A DNA stretch of 64,000 nucleotides from Pseudomonas fluorescens (GCF_018614655.1 NZ_JAGGOG010000014.1:124001-188000), one strand, 5' to 3'; counted from the stretch's first letter, positions 42,787 to 52,978 are shown. Numbers and translations: made by a program. The notes: generated from the sequence alone by a model not told the origin.

Positions 42787-43620
42787 ATGAAAAAGGCCTT
42801 ATACGGCGTAACTGTTGCGCTGACCTTCCTCAGCGGTGGCGAGGTTGTCGCGCTGGAATGGATGAACAACAGCGTGGGATTTCGCTACGGCCAACAGTTC
42901 ACCAACCCTAATAACCCGGATGACTTCAGCAAACGCATCTACAGCTTCACCCATGCCAGTGGCTACCAATACGGCAGCAATTACCTGAACCTCGACGTAT
43001 TCCTGTCCGACAGCCGCGACCCGCGCAAGGGTACCGATCACGGCGGCAGCGAGGTGTATGCCGTCTACCGTCATCAGTTGTATGCCTCACGGGTGTTTGA
43101 GGTGCCTCTGGGCACCGGGATGATCAAGGATTACGCCCTGACCCTGGGCTTTGATGCCAACCGTAACAACAACCTGGCGTCAGCCAGGAAGCGTGCGCTG
43201 GTGATTGGCCCGACCTTGAAATTCAACACAGTCGGCGTGCTGGACCTGAGCCTGATGTACTACAAGGAAAAGAATCATTCCGGTATCCCGGGCGCGCAGG
43301 ATCCGAACCACACCTTCGACGATACCTACATGCTCAACCTGACCTGGATGCGCCCTTTCGAGATCGGCAACCATGGGGCGAAGTTCCAGGGGTTCATTAA
43401 CCATGTGGGGGAAAAGGGCGAGGACTTCCATGGCCGCGACACCGCTGCGGAAACCCTGATGCGTACGGCGCTGATGGTGGCCGTGCGACCGGGCAAAAGC
43501 GTCAAGCCCAACCTCTATCTGGGGGTGGGCTATGAGTATTGGCACAACAAGTTCGGCGTCGACGGCGGGCGCGGCAGCCGCACTTCGACGCCGACGGTGA
43601 ACATGGAAGTGACGTTTTAG
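42787..43620 (+). CDS. Tsx-like nucleoside-specific outer membrane channel
   Basis: 277 residues. A signal peptide (KKALYGVTVALTFLSGGEVVA) precedes a mature beta-barrel with alternating strands, starting LEWMNNSVGFRYGQQFTNPNNP and including TDHGGSEVYAVYRHQLYASRV. This matches the OmpK/Tsx 'nucleoside-binding outer membrane protein' pattern. The last residue is Phe (NMEVTF), as expected for an outer membrane barrel. With the divergent purine permease and the PunC/PunR pair that follow, it suggests a locus for scavenging purines or nucleosides. Confidence 0.88.
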   Translation: MKKALYGVTVALTFLSGGEVVALEWMNNSVGFRYGQQFTNPNNPDDFSKRIYSFTHASGYQYGSNYLNLDVFLSDSRDPRKGTDHGGSEVYAVYRHQLYASRVFEVPLGTGMIKDYALTLGFDANRNNNLASARKRALVIGPTLKFNTVGVLDLSLMYYKEKNHSGIPGAQDPNHTFDDTYMLNLTWMRPFEIGNHGAKFQGFINHVGEKGEDFHGRDTAAETLMRTALMVAVRPGKSVKPNLYLGVGYEYWHNKFGVDGGRGSRTSTPTVNMEVTF

Positions 43621-43678
43621 GGTGTCCCACCACAACCTGATGCAGGAACCGAATCAAAGGTGGGAGCACATTGTCACT

Positions 43679-44863
43679 TCAAACGCGAGCCAACGCCGAC
43701 CGGTCAGCCTTCGGCCGCGCCAGCCAGTAACCCAATACTGCCAACGGCGCGGTCGCCAGCATCACGATCACGGTAATCAGCAGCGGCTGCTCGATCATCG
43801 ACGACACCAAAAGGCTGCTGAGAAAGCACAAACCCAATTGCAGGGTATTTTGCAACGCAGCGGCTTTGCCGGAGTTTTCCGCAAAAGGCATCAGCGCATT
43901 CGCCACCACGATCGGGTAGCTGGCACCATTGACCAGCGCCATCAGGCAGAACGGGATCAGCAAGGTAGTGAGGGTCGGCACGGTCAAGGTGGCGACGAGG
44001 TACAACACCACCATGCTGATGCAGTACGCCACCAGCAACCACGGCAACAGGATCTGGCCCTGGAAACGCTGCAAGGCACTGCGGCAACTGTAGCCGCCCA
44101 CCAGAAAGGCCAGGGTCGGCAGTACGTAACTCAGACCAATGTCATTGGGACTGTAACCCATATCGCCGAGGATGAAGGGCGAAGCGGTCAACCAGGCGAA
44201 GAAACTGGCCGAGCATGCGGCAAAGATCATCACGTTGCCGGTGAACGCCCGCGACTTGAGCAACTGCCCATAGCCGAGACGGGATTGTTCGCCATTGGCT
44301 GTCAGGCGTTTCGGCACAGATTTAAGAAACAACGTCGGTAACAGCAATAACAGCGACACCCCCAACAACACCGCGAAGATCGCCTGCCAACCCCAGTGAT
44401 TCAACACCACCGCACCCAACAACGGCGCCAGCGCCGGTGACAGGGACATCAGCGGCATGATGCTGGCAAACACCCGATGGGCCTTGTCCGCCGGGTAACG
44501 GTCGATCACCAGCGCTTGCCAACTGACGGCAGCGGAACACACGCCAATCGCCTGGATAAACCGCAGCGCCCACAGCTGTGGCGCGGTTTCGACCCAGAAC
44601 ATCCCCAGGCAACCGAGCACAAACAGGCTCAGGCCGGTGAGCAGGACGGGTTTGCGACCCAGGCGATCGGACAGCGGCCCCCACAACAACTGCCCCACGG
44701 CAAAGCCGGCGAGGAAAATACTCAAGCTGATGCCCACGGCACCCGCCGAAATCTGCAACTGCTGACCCATGGCGCCAAACGCCGGCAAGTACATGTCCAT
44801 GGCCAGATAACCGAGCATGCTCAGCCCCGCCAGGTACCAGGTGAAACCAAAAGAATTTTTCAT
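43679..44863 (-). CDS. punC: PunC-type purine nucleoside MFS importer (Bcr/CflA family)
   Basis: 394 residues, 12 helices. The sequence follows E. coli PunC (YdhC) closely from memory: [90 protein letters not shown], and [23 protein letters not shown]. It was long annotated as a drug transporter; PunC is reported to import purine nucleosides. It is divergent from a PunR-like LysR gene, as in E. coli. The convergent Tsx-like gene ends 58 bp away. Confidence 0.88.
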   Translation of the reverse strand: MKNSFGFTWYLAGLSMLGYLAMDMYLPAFGAMGQQLQISAGAVGISLSIFLAGFAVGQLLWGPLSDRLGRKPVLLTGLSLFVLGCLGMFWVETAPQLWALRFIQAIGVCSAAVSWQALVIDRYPADKAHRVFASIMPLMSLSPALAPLLGAVVLNHWGWQAIFAVLLGVSLLLLLPTLFLKSVPKRLTANGEQSRLGYGQLLKSRAFTGNVMIFAACSASFFAWLTASPFILGDMGYSPNDIGLSYVLPTLAFLVGGYSCRSALQRFQGQILLPWLLVAYCISMVVLYLVATLTVPTLTTLLIPFCLMALVNGASYPIVVANALMPFAENSGKAAALQNTLQLGLCFLSSLLVSSMIEQPLLITVIVMLATAPLAVLGYWLARPKADRSALARV

Positions 44864-44984
44864 TGAAGCCTACTGAATCTGCCATCAAACTATTTGCTGA
44901 CTGACGCCTAGTATGAAGCTGACAGTTCCCCTGTGAAGCGATAATAATTGGATACTCTCATCAATATTTTTGAAGGCAGCCAAT

Positions 44985-45899
44985 ATGTGGTCTGAATACT
45001 CCCTGGATGTAGTCGACGCCGTAGCCCGTCACGGCAGCTTCAGCGCCGCTGCCCAGGAGTTGCACCGCGTGCCATCGGCCATCAGTTACACGGTACGGCA
45101 GATCGAGGAATGGCTGGCGGTGCCGTTGTTTGTTCGCCGCCATAGGGACGTGGAGCTGACGCCGGCCGGTAAGCTATTTGTCGAAGAAACCCGGGCCGTG
45201 ATGAAAAAAATGCTCGGCACCCGTCGCTTGTGCCAACAGGTGGCCAACGGCTGGAGCGGTCAGTTGAAGGTGGCAGTGGACTCCATCGTCAAACAACAAC
45301 GCTGTCGGCAACTGGTACTGGATTTCTATCGCCAGTTTCCGGAAGTGGAATTACTGCTGGAGTACGAGGTGTACAACGGCGTGTGGGACGCCTTGGCGGA
45401 CGAACGCACCGACATCGTGATCGGCGCCACCAGTGCCGTGCCGGTGGCCAGCCAATTCACCTTCCGCGACATGGGGCTGCTGAACTGGCTGTGCGTGGTC
45501 AGCGCCCGTCATCCGCTGGCCGCGCAGCAAGGTTTGCTCAACGACGATCAACTGCGGCCCTTCGCATCCCTGTGCATGACTGACACCTCGCGCAACCTGC
45601 CCAAACGTGACACCTGGACCCTGGACAACCAGCGCCGTCTGGTCGTGCCGCATTGGGCGTCGGCCATCGATTGCCTGCGGGACGGCCTGTGCGTCGGCAT
45701 GGCGCCGGCGCACTTGGTGTTGCCGTGGATCGAACGCGGCGAACTGGTCGCCCTGCAACTGTCCCGGCCCTTCCCCGCCAGCCCGTCGTGCGTGGCCTGG
45801 GCGCAGAACAAACTGTCCCCGGCCATGACGTGGTTGCTGGACTACCTGGGGAACACCGAGACAATGAATCAGGAATGGCTCAATGGCACGACTCTCTAA
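44985..45899 (+). CDS. punR: PunR-type LysR regulator
   Basis: 304 residues. MWSEYSLDVVDAVARHGSFSAAAQELHRVPSAISYTVRQIEEWLAVPLFVRRHRDVELTPAG is nearly the E. coli PunR (YdhB) DNA-binding domain. Its effector domain also matches (VELLLEYEVYNGVWDALADERTDIVIGAT, MTWLLDYLGNTETMNQEWL). Start ATG 44985 has AAGG about eight bases upstream. It is divergent from punC across a 121-bp AT-rich gap and would activate it in response to adenosine or a related purine, by analogy. Confidence 0.9.
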   Translation: MWSEYSLDVVDAVARHGSFSAAAQELHRVPSAISYTVRQIEEWLAVPLFVRRHRDVELTPAGKLFVEETRAVMKKMLGTRRLCQQVANGWSGQLKVAVDSIVKQQRCRQLVLDFYRQFPEVELLLEYEVYNGVWDALADERTDIVIGATSAVPVASQFTFRDMGLLNWLCVVSARHPLAAQQGLLNDDQLRPFASLCMTDTSRNLPKRDTWTLDNQRRLVVPHWASAIDCLRDGLCVGMAPAHLVLPWIERGELVALQLSRPFPASPSCVAWAQNKLSPAMTWLLDYLGNTETMNQEWLNGTTL

Positions 45900-45916
45900 A
45901 GGTGAACGCATAACCC

Positions 45917-45939
45917 TGTGGGAGTGGGCCGCTCCCACA
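45917..45939. repeat. Short REP-like palindrome
   Basis: TGTGGGAGTGGGCCGCTCCCACA between punR and the convergent aminotransferase gene; it may serve as a transcript barrier. Confidence 0.75.
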
Positions 45940-45951
45940 TTTGATTGGGGG

Positions 45952-47121
45952 TTAATCCAATAACCGGGAAAGAGCCCGAACGATCATCTCTACCTCTTTG
46001 GCATCAATCGTCAGCGGCGGCAGCAAACGAATGATCTTGCCCCGCGTGACGTTGATCAGCAGCCCGTGCTCCTGCGCCGCACGTTGCGCCAAATCTCGTT
46101 GAGGTGCAGCCAACTCGATGCCGATCATCAAGCCCTGTCCCCTTATCGCCAGGACTTGGGGATGCTCGCTCAACTCCACCCGCAAACGCGCCAGCAAGCG
46201 CTCACCCTGTTGCGCCGCATTCTCCAGCAACCCTTGCTCCTCAATAATATCCAGCACCGTGCAGCCCACCCGGCAAGCCAACGGATTGCCACCAAAGGTG
46301 CTGCCGTGGCTGCCCGGGGTAAACAGCTGGGCCACGGCAGCCCGTGCCAGGCACGCGCCAATCGGGATACCGTTGCCCAGTCCTTTGGCCAGGGTCATGA
46401 CGTCCGGCACGATCCCTTCATGCTGGAAGGCAAACCAGCGGCCGGTACGACCAATCCCGGTCTGGATTTCATCGAGCATCAACAGCCAGCCTTGCCGGCT
46501 GCAATGCTCGCGCAAGGTCTTCAGGTAACCCGGCGGTGCGGGCTGCACGCCGCTTTCACCCTGAATCGGCTCCAGCAGTACCGCCACAATGCGCGCGCCG
46601 AACGCCTGGGTCACCGCCTCCAGTGCCTTCAGGTCACCAAAGCCGATCTTGATAAAGTCCCCCGGCAACCGCTGGAAACCCAGCCGTACCGACGGCCCAT
46701 CACTGGCAGACATCGTGCCCAGGGTGCGGCCGTGAAAGGCGTTTTCCATCACCACCACCAGCGGTTCTTCGATGCCCTTTTTCCAGCCATGCAGCCGCGC
46801 CAGTTTCAGCGCCGTCTCATTGGCTTCGGCGCCGGAGTTGTTGAAAAACACTTGGTCCAGGCCCGACAACTGAGCCAGCCGCTGCGCCAATCGTTGCTGC
46901 CAGTCGATGCTGTAGAGGTTGGAAGTGTGCAGCAGCAATCCCGCCTGCTCGCTGATTGCCGTCACTAGGCGCGGGTGGGAATGCCCGACATTCGTCACCG
47001 CCACACCGGCCACGGCATCGAGGTACTCGCGCCCCTGCTGGTCCCACAGCCGCGTGCCCAAGCCACGCACGAAGCTCAAGGGTGAGGGTTGATAAGTGGT
47101 CATCAGGCAGGCGGCAGTCAT
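45952..47121 (-). CDS. Class III aminotransferase, acetylornithine aminotransferase-like
   Basis: 389 residues. PLP-binding features are [59 protein letters not shown] and [19 protein letters not shown] with the Schiff-base lysine. The length and motifs fit ArgD/AstC-type enzymes, which transfer the delta-amino group of N-acylornithine to 2-oxoglutarate. It stands alone beside a divergent LysR gene rather than in an arginine operon, so it is likely a paralogue with another omega-amino substrate. ATG 47121 has GGAG nine bases upstream; the longer frame is disfavoured. Confidence 0.88.
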   Translation of the reverse strand: MTAACLMTTYQPSPLSFVRGLGTRLWDQQGREYLDAVAGVAVTNVGHSHPRLVTAISEQAGLLLHTSNLYSIDWQQRLAQRLAQLSGLDQVFFNNSGAEANETALKLARLHGWKKGIEEPLVVVMENAFHGRTLGTMSASDGPSVRLGFQRLPGDFIKIGFGDLKALEAVTQAFGARIVAVLLEPIQGESGVQPAPPGYLKTLREHCSRQGWLLMLDEIQTGIGRTGRWFAFQHEGIVPDVMTLAKGLGNGIPIGACLARAAVAQLFTPGSHGSTFGGNPLACRVGCTVLDIIEEQGLLENAAQQGERLLARLRVELSEHPQVLAIRGQGLMIGIELAAPQRDLAQRAAQEHGLLINVTRGKIIRLLPPLTIDAKEVEMIVRALSRLLD

Positions 47122-47223
47122 GGCGTAAGGCTCCGGAATATCTTCGTGAGCCTGCAGTATCGTTAGCCACCTGAGCTGGATAAACTGCACAAAACTGCAA
47201 TGACTTTAAATCAGGGCTTGATA

Positions 47224-48129
47224 ATGGATTTGTTCCAGGCGATGACCGTGTACGTAAAAGTGGTGGAAGCCGGCAGCATGACGGCGGCGGCGCAGTCCTG
47301 CGGGATGTCCACCACCATGGTCGGCAATCACCTGCGCGCCCTGGAACAACGGCTGGGCGTCAGCCTGCTCAAGCGCACCACCCGTAAACAAAGCCTGACG
47401 GAGTTCGGCGGTATTTATTACCAGCGCTGTCTGGAAGTACTGGGGCTGGTAGCCGGTTCCGAACAATTGGCCGAGCAGGTCCACGGCGAAGTCCCCAAGG
47501 GCCTGCTGCGGATCACCGCCCCACCCGCATTCGGTGCCGAGCGCCTGGCACCGGCGCTGAGCGAATTTTCCCGGCGTCATCCGCAGATCCAGCTGTATGT
47601 GGTGTTGAGCAATCAGTCGATGGACCTGATCGACAGTGGTTTCGACGTGGCAATTCGCCTCGGTGAATTGCAGCCTTCGCGCCTGATCGCCCGGCCTTTG
47701 CAAAACTACACCATGACCCTGTGCGCCTCGCCGGATTACCTGGCGCGCCGGGGTACACCGCAAACGCCGACAGACCTTCAACAACATGACTGCCTGGCGT
47801 TCGCCTACCCCCCCACCGACGACTGGCGCCATGCCGACAAACAATGGCGCCTGCGAGGGCCCGAAGGAGAAGTCGAAATCGCCGTATCCGGCCCGATGAC
47901 CGTCAACAGTTCCCAGGCCTTGCATCGTGCAGCAGTAGAAGGCATGGGCATCGTCATGCTGCCGGACGCGTTGGTCGATACGGACTTGCGGGCGGGAAAA
48001 CTGGTGGCATTGTTGCCGGGCTACCAGTCTCCCTATCGGCCAATGCACCTGCTGTATGCCCAGGACCGCTATCGCCTGCCCAAGCTGCGAGCCTTCGTCG
48101 ACTTCGCGATGGAGCAATGGGCGCGCTAG
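47224..48129 (+). CDS. LysR-family regulator
   Basis: 301 residues. The helix-turn-helix lies in MDLFQAMTVYVKVVEAGSMTAAAQSCGMSTTMVGNHLRALEQRLGVSLLKRTTRKQSLTEFG, a short-N-terminus form common in LysR proteins that bind small hydrophobic ligands. The effector domain includes RITAPPAFGAERLAPALSEF and AVEGMGIVMLPDALV. It is divergent from the aminotransferase gene (102-bp gap), its probable target. Its stop overlaps the convergent HAD gene stop by four bases. Confidence 0.9.
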   Translation: MDLFQAMTVYVKVVEAGSMTAAAQSCGMSTTMVGNHLRALEQRLGVSLLKRTTRKQSLTEFGGIYYQRCLEVLGLVAGSEQLAEQVHGEVPKGLLRITAPPAFGAERLAPALSEFSRRHPQIQLYVVLSNQSMDLIDSGFDVAIRLGELQPSRLIARPLQNYTMTLCASPDYLARRGTPQTPTDLQQHDCLAFAYPPTDDWRHADKQWRLRGPEGEVEIAVSGPMTVNSSQALHRAAVEGMGIVMLPDALVDTDLRAGKLVALLPGYQSPYRPMHLLYAQDRYRLPKLRAFVDFAMEQWAR

Positions 48130-48749
48130 AAGGTCACGCCCAATGCACGCAAACGTTCACCCGTCTGTTCGCCTGACACATGGTGAATCCCCTGCCAACC
48201 CAGGTCGATGGCGGCCTCGACATTCCCGGCCACGTCATCGATAAACACCACCTCAGCGGGCTGGATGTCCGGCAAGTGCGCGCGGACCTGGCCAAGGCTG
48301 GTGTGGTAGATCGCGGCGTCGGGTTTGATCTGTTTCACTTCGCCGGACACCACGATGTCGCGAAAGTACTGCAAGAAGGGATAGTGCTTACGAGCATAGG
48401 GGAAGGTTTCAGCTGACCAGTTGGTTAACCCGTACAGCGGCATTTTCGCCTCATGCAGGGCTTCCAATATCGCCACGCCTTCGGGCAGCGTGCCGCGCAG
48501 CATCTCGTGCCAGCGGTCGTAGTACGCCTGGATCAGGGGTTCATGTTGCGGATGTTCGTCAATCAGCGTGCGGGTCGCTTCGGCCAGGGTGCGCCCGGCG
48601 TCCTGCTCAGTGTTCCAGGCCTGGGTACAGACATTGTCCAGGAACCATTGACGCTCGCAGTCATCGGCAATCAGTTGGCGATACAGGTGGTGCGGGCTCC
48701 AGTCAAACAAGACTCCGCCAAAATCAAAAACTACTGCACGAATCGTCAT
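48126..48749 (-). CDS. HAD-superfamily hydrolase (subfamily IA)
   Basis: 207 residues. Motif I is VVFDFGGVLFDW with two aspartate-type positions (D-x-G variant), motif II is YGLTNWS, the motif III lysine is in VKQIKPDAAIY, and motif IV is VVFIDDVAGNVEAA. The cap is the helical C1 type typical of YihX-like sugar phosphatases and haloacid dehalogenases. Motif I reads DFGG, lacking the second Asp (DxD) of ordinary phosphatases; this is seen in YihX-like proteins and in epoxide-hydrolase N-domains. Substrate unknown. It converges with the LysR gene. Confidence 0.88.
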   Translation of the reverse strand: MTIRAVVFDFGGVLFDWSPHHLYRQLIADDCERQWFLDNVCTQAWNTEQDAGRTLAEATRTLIDEHPQHEPLIQAYYDRWHEMLRGTLPEGVAILEALHEAKMPLYGLTNWSAETFPYARKHYPFLQYFRDIVVSGEVKQIKPDAAIYHTSLGQVRAHLPDIQPAEVVFIDDVAGNVEAAIDLGWQGIHHVSGEQTGERLRALGVTF

Positions 48750-48908
48750 GAAGATCCTCCGTTAGTGTGAGTGTGATAACGGTCGCAGTCTGCCATGTCG
48801 ATCGGCTAAAGGGCAAAACGCGGGCGCTGCGCTTTCTTTGCGCCCATAAAAAAGCGGCCCCTGGAGGCTAATGCCGATCGGTTAAGAAGTAGAAGGGGGT
48901 AAAAAGTA

Positions 48909-49006
48909 ACCTGTGGCGAGGGAGCTTGCTCCCGTTGGACTGCGCAGCAGTCCCATTTTTGGGGCCGCTTCGCGACCCAACGGGAGCAAGCTCCCTCGCC
49001 ACAGGT
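48909..49006. repeat. BIME-like 30-bp perfect inverted repeat
   Basis: The arm ACCTGTGGCGAGGGAGCTTG and following bases (48909-48938) is exactly complementary to 48977-49006. The middle carries a further GC hairpin (ggggccgcttcgcgaccc). It fills the gap between the HAD and fabV genes and is the common GGGAGCAAGCTCCC family of Pseudomonas. Confidence 0.9.
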
Positions 49007-49070
49007 ACAGTGTTCACCCTTAACTGACTGGCATTACCCCTGCAGGCCGCTTCTTCATCACCCGGATCGC

Positions 49071-50264
49071 TTACGCCTGAACCAGGCCTTCAATCTTCAC
49101 GGTCGGGTTGACGTCAGCGTCGTAGTCCACGCCTTCGATTTCAAAACCGAACAGACGCAGGAACTCAGACTTGTAACCGGCAAAGTCGCTGATCTCGTTG
49201 ACGTTCTCGTCGCTAACCTGATTCCACAGTGCTGCCACGGCGTCCTGGACTTTCGGTTCCAGTTCCTTGAGGTCGGCACGCAGGCGGCCGTCGGCGTCGA
49301 GCTTTGGCTCGCTGCCGTACAGGCTGTCCTTGAACAGACCGTAGACCTGCTCGATGCAGCCTTCGTGGGTGCCCTGCTCTTTCATCACCCTGAACAACAG
49401 CGACAGGTACAGCGGCATGATCGGAATCGCCGAGCTGGCCTGGGTCACCACGGCCTTGAGTACCGACACACGGGCGTCGCCCTTGAGTGCCGCCAGGTTC
49501 TCGCGCAGGGTCAGGACTTTCTTGTCCAGGTCCTTCTTGGCCTCTCCAATGGAGCCGTTCCAGTAGATGTCCTGGGTCAGCTTTTCACCCAGGTAGGTGA
49601 ACGCGGTGGTCTTGGCGCCTTCGGCCAACACGTCGGCTTCACGCAGGGCGTCGATCCACAGCTGCCAGTCTTCGCCACCCATGACCTTAACGGTGCCGTC
49701 GATTTCTTCCTGGGTCGCAGGTTCCAGGGTGGTGTCGACCACGACGCCCTTGTCGGTGTTGATACCACGCAGGGTCACGGCCTTGCCGATCGGTTTCAGG
49801 GTGGAGTTGTGCACCACGCCTTGCGGGTCGGTACGGCGTGGCGCAGCCAGGCTGTAGACCACCAGGTCGATCTTGCCCAGGTCTTTCTTGATGGTTTCGA
49901 TGGTCAGGCGCTTGATCTCGTCAGAGAAGGCATCGCCATTGATGCTCTTGGCGTACAGGCCCTTTTCGACGGCAAACTTCTCGAACGCGGCGCTGTTGTA
50001 CCAGCCGGCAGAGCTGAGCTTGCCTTCTTCGCCTTCTTTCTCAAAAAACACGCCCAGGGTATCGGCACCACAGCCAAACGCGGCACTGATCCGCGCGGCC
50101 AGGCCGTAACCGGTGGAGGCGCCGAGTACCAGCACCTTTTTCGGGCCGCCTTCGATGGCACCGTGCTTAGTCACGTAGTCAATCTGCTGCTTGACGTTCG
50201 CTTCACAGCCAACAGGATGGGCCGTTACACAGATAAACCCACGAACTCGCGGTTTGATGATCAT
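49071..50264 (-). CDS. fabV: Trans-2-enoyl-ACP/CoA reductase FabV
   Basis: 397 residues, NADH-dependent. FabV features: [20 protein letters not shown] at the N-terminus, the Rossmann segment [42 protein letters not shown], the catalytic Y-x8-K ([13 protein letters not shown] region) and [29 protein letters not shown]. It reduces enoyl thioesters in fatty acid synthesis and is the triclosan-tolerant enoyl reductase isozyme of pseudomonads. The longer upstream frame is rejected; ATG 50264 gives the known N-terminus. It stands alone. Confidence 0.95.
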   Translation of the reverse strand: MIIKPRVRGFICVTAHPVGCEANVKQQIDYVTKHGAIEGGPKKVLVLGASTGYGLAARISAAFGCGADTLGVFFEKEGEEGKLSSAGWYNSAAFEKFAVEKGLYAKSINGDAFSDEIKRLTIETIKKDLGKIDLVVYSLAAPRRTDPQGVVHNSTLKPIGKAVTLRGINTDKGVVVDTTLEPATQEEIDGTVKVMGGEDWQLWIDALREADVLAEGAKTTAFTYLGEKLTQDIYWNGSIGEAKKDLDKKVLTLRENLAALKGDARVSVLKAVVTQASSAIPIMPLYLSLLFRVMKEQGTHEGCIEQVYGLFKDSLYGSEPKLDADGRLRADLKELEPKVQDAVAALWNQVSDENVNEISDFAGYKSEFLRLFGFEIEGVDYDADVNPTVKIEGLVQA

Positions 50265-50593
50265 AAAATTTCTGCCTCTTCCAAGGTGCCGAAGGCCAAT
50301 GGTGGCCATTACAGCGTCAATCGTACGGTTCATAGACGTCCGGAAAACCGATGCGTCACGATAGTCGCAATTCTTCTGTTCACAAAATCCAATCCGCCAG
50401 GCCCCGAAAGCCCTGTAACCCACGAAATAAAGCGCCAGACGTAAAGAACTGTGCAAGGTCTTCACAATTTCGCAATATTTTAAAAGGCCATCAGTGAAAT
50501 AACGTCTTATGATGTACGAATTGTTTCAACATGTTGCGCGACTGTCTCCCTCCGTCGGCACTGTCGAAATCCGTCCCGCTGGAGCTGTGTTTC
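50265..50593. other. 329-bp divergent intergenic region, no gene
   Basis: Between fabV (-) and the hydroxylase gene (+). It is AT-rich around 50460-50520 (aatattttaaaag), consistent with promoters for both genes. I see no conserved motif, tRNA or hairpin that can be named. Confidence 0.5.
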
Positions 50594-51415
50594 ATGAGTG
50601 CAAGTTTGCGCAAAAAAATAATCTCGGCAGCCTGGGTGCTTGCCGTGTTGCTGATTATTTATTGCTTTCCGAAAATCACGCTGGTGTTTTTGGCGCTGGT
50701 GGTCATCTGCGGTCTCTACGATTTCTTGCGTAACGGCCTGTATGACGGCAAAACCATCAAGAAGTACTTTGTGGGTAACGGGCGCAACACTTGGATATTG
50801 GCACCGTTCAACACGTTTTTCGACCTGCTGAGCAGCCCTAATCGCCACATCTACCAAATGCACGATCTGCCGCCCGCCTGGCGTGAGGACCTGCAAAAGG
50901 TGATCGACGATGCCATGGTCCACAAGGATGAAATCATCCAGTACCTGGACACACGCATGGCCGAGAAGAAGCGTGGCATGCTGTTTTTCCAGTGGTACGG
51001 GCGCCCTGTCGAAACCACGCTGGAGATCCCGCAGCTCAAGGAAAAACTGCCCTACGTCAAAACCATTGGCGTCTCGGTATTCAATGAAAACCGTTCCACC
51101 TCGTTTCACTTCGGGCCCCTGCGCCTGATGTTCCGCGTGCTTTACAACATGGCCCCGGCCCCGCATCACGAGGGCGTCTACATTCAGGTCGGCAAGCACA
51201 AGCACTACTGGCACGACGATCCATTGTTCATTTTCGATGACACACTGATGCACGCATCCTTCAACAAGAATGACGCCAAGCGCTATTGCCTGTTCATCGA
51301 TATCGTCCGCCCGTCGCCGATACCCTTTGCCCTCAACGGCCTGATCGCGGGCTTTGCCGCAGTGGTCTATACCCTGCGCCGGGTCTTCTACAAGAACTGG
51401 AAGCTGATTCAGTAA
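50594..51415 (+). CDS. Aspartyl/asparaginyl beta-hydroxylase family membrane protein (LpxO-like)
   Basis: 273 residues. Two N-terminal hydrophobic segments (WVLAVLLIIYCF, ITLVFLALVVICGLYDFL) anchor it in the inner membrane. The double-stranded beta-helix domain follows, with HFGPLRLMFRVLYNM (in the region of the first Fe ligand) and YWHDDPLFIFDDTLMHASFN-KNDAKRYCLFIDI (second His and the 2-oxoglutarate-binding Arg). LpxO relatives hydroxylate a lipid A acyl chain. Here the usual H-x-D of the first ligand site reads H-F-G, so iron ligation may differ and the substrate is uncertain. ATG 50594 has GGAG nine bases upstream. Confidence 0.75.
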   Translation: MSASLRKKIISAAWVLAVLLIIYCFPKITLVFLALVVICGLYDFLRNGLYDGKTIKKYFVGNGRNTWILAPFNTFFDLLSSPNRHIYQMHDLPPAWREDLQKVIDDAMVHKDEIIQYLDTRMAEKKRGMLFFQWYGRPVETTLEIPQLKEKLPYVKTIGVSVFNENRSTSFHFGPLRLMFRVLYNMAPAPHHEGVYIQVGKHKHYWHDDPLFIFDDTLMHASFNKNDAKRYCLFIDIVRPSPIPFALNGLIAGFAAVVYTLRRVFYKNWKLIQ

Positions 51416-51601
51416 AAGGCTTTACGGCGCACCTTTATGCGGCATGATGAAGGCGCCGGGCAGCGCGTATTGCCAGACAGTGTTTGCCTCAGGCCCAAGC
51501 GCCTTCGATAATGCCTGTCACACGCAACCGAGCTCGGCGCTCATTATCCTCATGCCAGTGGCCGTAAACGGCCCTGCTGGCTGCGCTTTCAGGGAATCAG
51601 A

Positions 51602-52975
51602 ATGCCCCAAAGACCCGTCATCAATGCGTCCGTCAGCCCCAAAGGCAGCCTCGAAACGCTGTCCCAACGTGAAGTCCAGCAGCTGAGTGAAGCAGGTTCC
51701 GGCAGCACCTATACCCTGTTCCGCCAGTGCGCCCTGGCCATCCTCAACACCGGCGCCCAGATCGACAACGCCAAGACCATCCTCGACGCCTACAAAGACT
51801 TCGAAGTGCGCATCCACCAGCAGGATCGCGGCGTACGCCTGGAACTGCTGAATGCCCCGGCCGACGCCTTCGTCGATGGCGAAATGATCGCCAGCACCCG
51901 GGAAATGCTCTTCAGTGCCCTGCGCGACATCGTCTACACCGAGAACGAACTGGACAGCCAGCGCATCGACCTGAGCAACTCTCAGGGCATCACCGACTAC
52001 GTGTTCCACCTGCTGCGCAACGCCCGCACCCTGCGCCCCGGTGTCGAGCCGAAGATCGTGGTGTGCTGGGGCGGGCACTCGATCAATACCGAAGAATACA
52101 AATACACCAAGAAAGTCGGGCATGAACTGGGCTTGCGCAGCCTCGACGTGTGCACCGGCTGCGGCCCCGGTGTGATGAAGGGCCCGATGAAGGGCGCAAC
52201 CATTTCCCACGCCAAGCAGCGTATCACCGGCGGCCGCTACCTGGGCCTGACCGAGCCGGGCATCATCGCCGCCGAAGCGCCAAACCCGATCGTCAACGAA
52301 CTGGTGATCCTGCCGGACATCGAAAAACGCCTGGAAGCCTTCGTGCGCGTCGGCCACGGGATCATCATTTTCCCGGGCGGTGCCGGTACGGCCGAAGAGT
52401 TCCTGTACCTGCTGGGCATCCTGATGCACCCGGACAACCGCGATGTGCCGTTCCCGGTGATCCTTACCGGGCCCAAACAGGCGGCGCCTTACCTGCAGCA
52501 GTTGCACGCCTTTGTCGGTGCGACCCTGGGGGACGCGGCCCAGGCTCACTACCAGATCATCATCGACGATCCCGCGGAAGTGGCGCGACAAATGACCGTA
52601 GGCCTGAAGGCGGTCAAACAGTTCCGCCGCGAACGCAACGACGCGTTCCATTTCAACTGGCTGCTGAAAATCGACGAAGGCTTCCAACGCCCGTTCGATC
52701 CGACCCACGAAAACATGGCCAGCCTGCAACTGAACCACAGCCTGCCCCCCCACGAACTGGCGGCCAACCTGCGCCGGGCGTTCTCCGGGATTGTGGCGGG
52801 TAATGTCAAGGACAAGGGCATTCGGCTGATCGAGCAAAATGGACCGTACGAGATTCACGGCGACCCGACGATCATGAAACCGCTGGATGAGCTGTTGAAA
52901 GCGTTTGTGGAGCAACACCGCATGAAGTTGCCCGGTGGCGCGGCGTATGTGCCGTGCTATCGCGTCGTAACCTGA
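51602..52975 (+). CDS. ppnN: Pyrimidine/purine nucleotide 5'-monophosphate nucleosidase PpnN
   Basis: 457 residues, collinear with E. coli PpnN (YgdH): VSPKGSLETLSQREVQQLSE, RGVRLELLNAPADAFVDGEMIAS, VVCWGGHSINTEEY, CTGCGPGVMKGPMKGA, the LOG-family GIIIFPGGAGTAEEFLYLLGIL, and C-terminal FSGIVAGNVKDKGIRLIEQNGPYEI. The enzyme cleaves nucleoside monophosphates to base plus ribose-5-phosphate and is controlled by (p)ppGpp in E. coli. It is monocistronic, followed by a large inverted repeat. The ~590-residue frame on the opposite strand is a coding shadow. Confidence 0.95.
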   Translation: MPQRPVINASVSPKGSLETLSQREVQQLSEAGSGSTYTLFRQCALAILNTGAQIDNAKTILDAYKDFEVRIHQQDRGVRLELLNAPADAFVDGEMIASTREMLFSALRDIVYTENELDSQRIDLSNSQGITDYVFHLLRNARTLRPGVEPKIVVCWGGHSINTEEYKYTKKVGHELGLRSLDVCTGCGPGVMKGPMKGATISHAKQRITGGRYLGLTEPGIIAAEAPNPIVNELVILPDIEKRLEAFVRVGHGIIIFPGGAGTAEEFLYLLGILMHPDNRDVPFPVILTGPKQAAPYLQQLHAFVGATLGDAAQAHYQIIIDDPAEVARQMTVGLKAVKQFRRERNDAFHFNWLLKIDEGFQRPFDPTHENMASLQLNHSLPPHELAANLRRAFSGIVAGNVKDKGIRLIEQNGPYEIHGDPTIMKPLDELLKAFVEQHRMKLPGGAAYVPCYRVVT

Positions 52976-52978
52976 CCT

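Noticed and set aside
38741..49006. Recurrent short palindromes considered as a CRISPR array
   Set aside because: They are single or paired inverted repeats scattered between genes (REP/BIME), not regularly spaced direct repeats with spacers, and no cas genes are present.
49071..50465. Extended 464-residue version of FabV
   Set aside because: The extra 67 residues are unlike FabV; the conserved N-terminus begins at MIIKP (50264).
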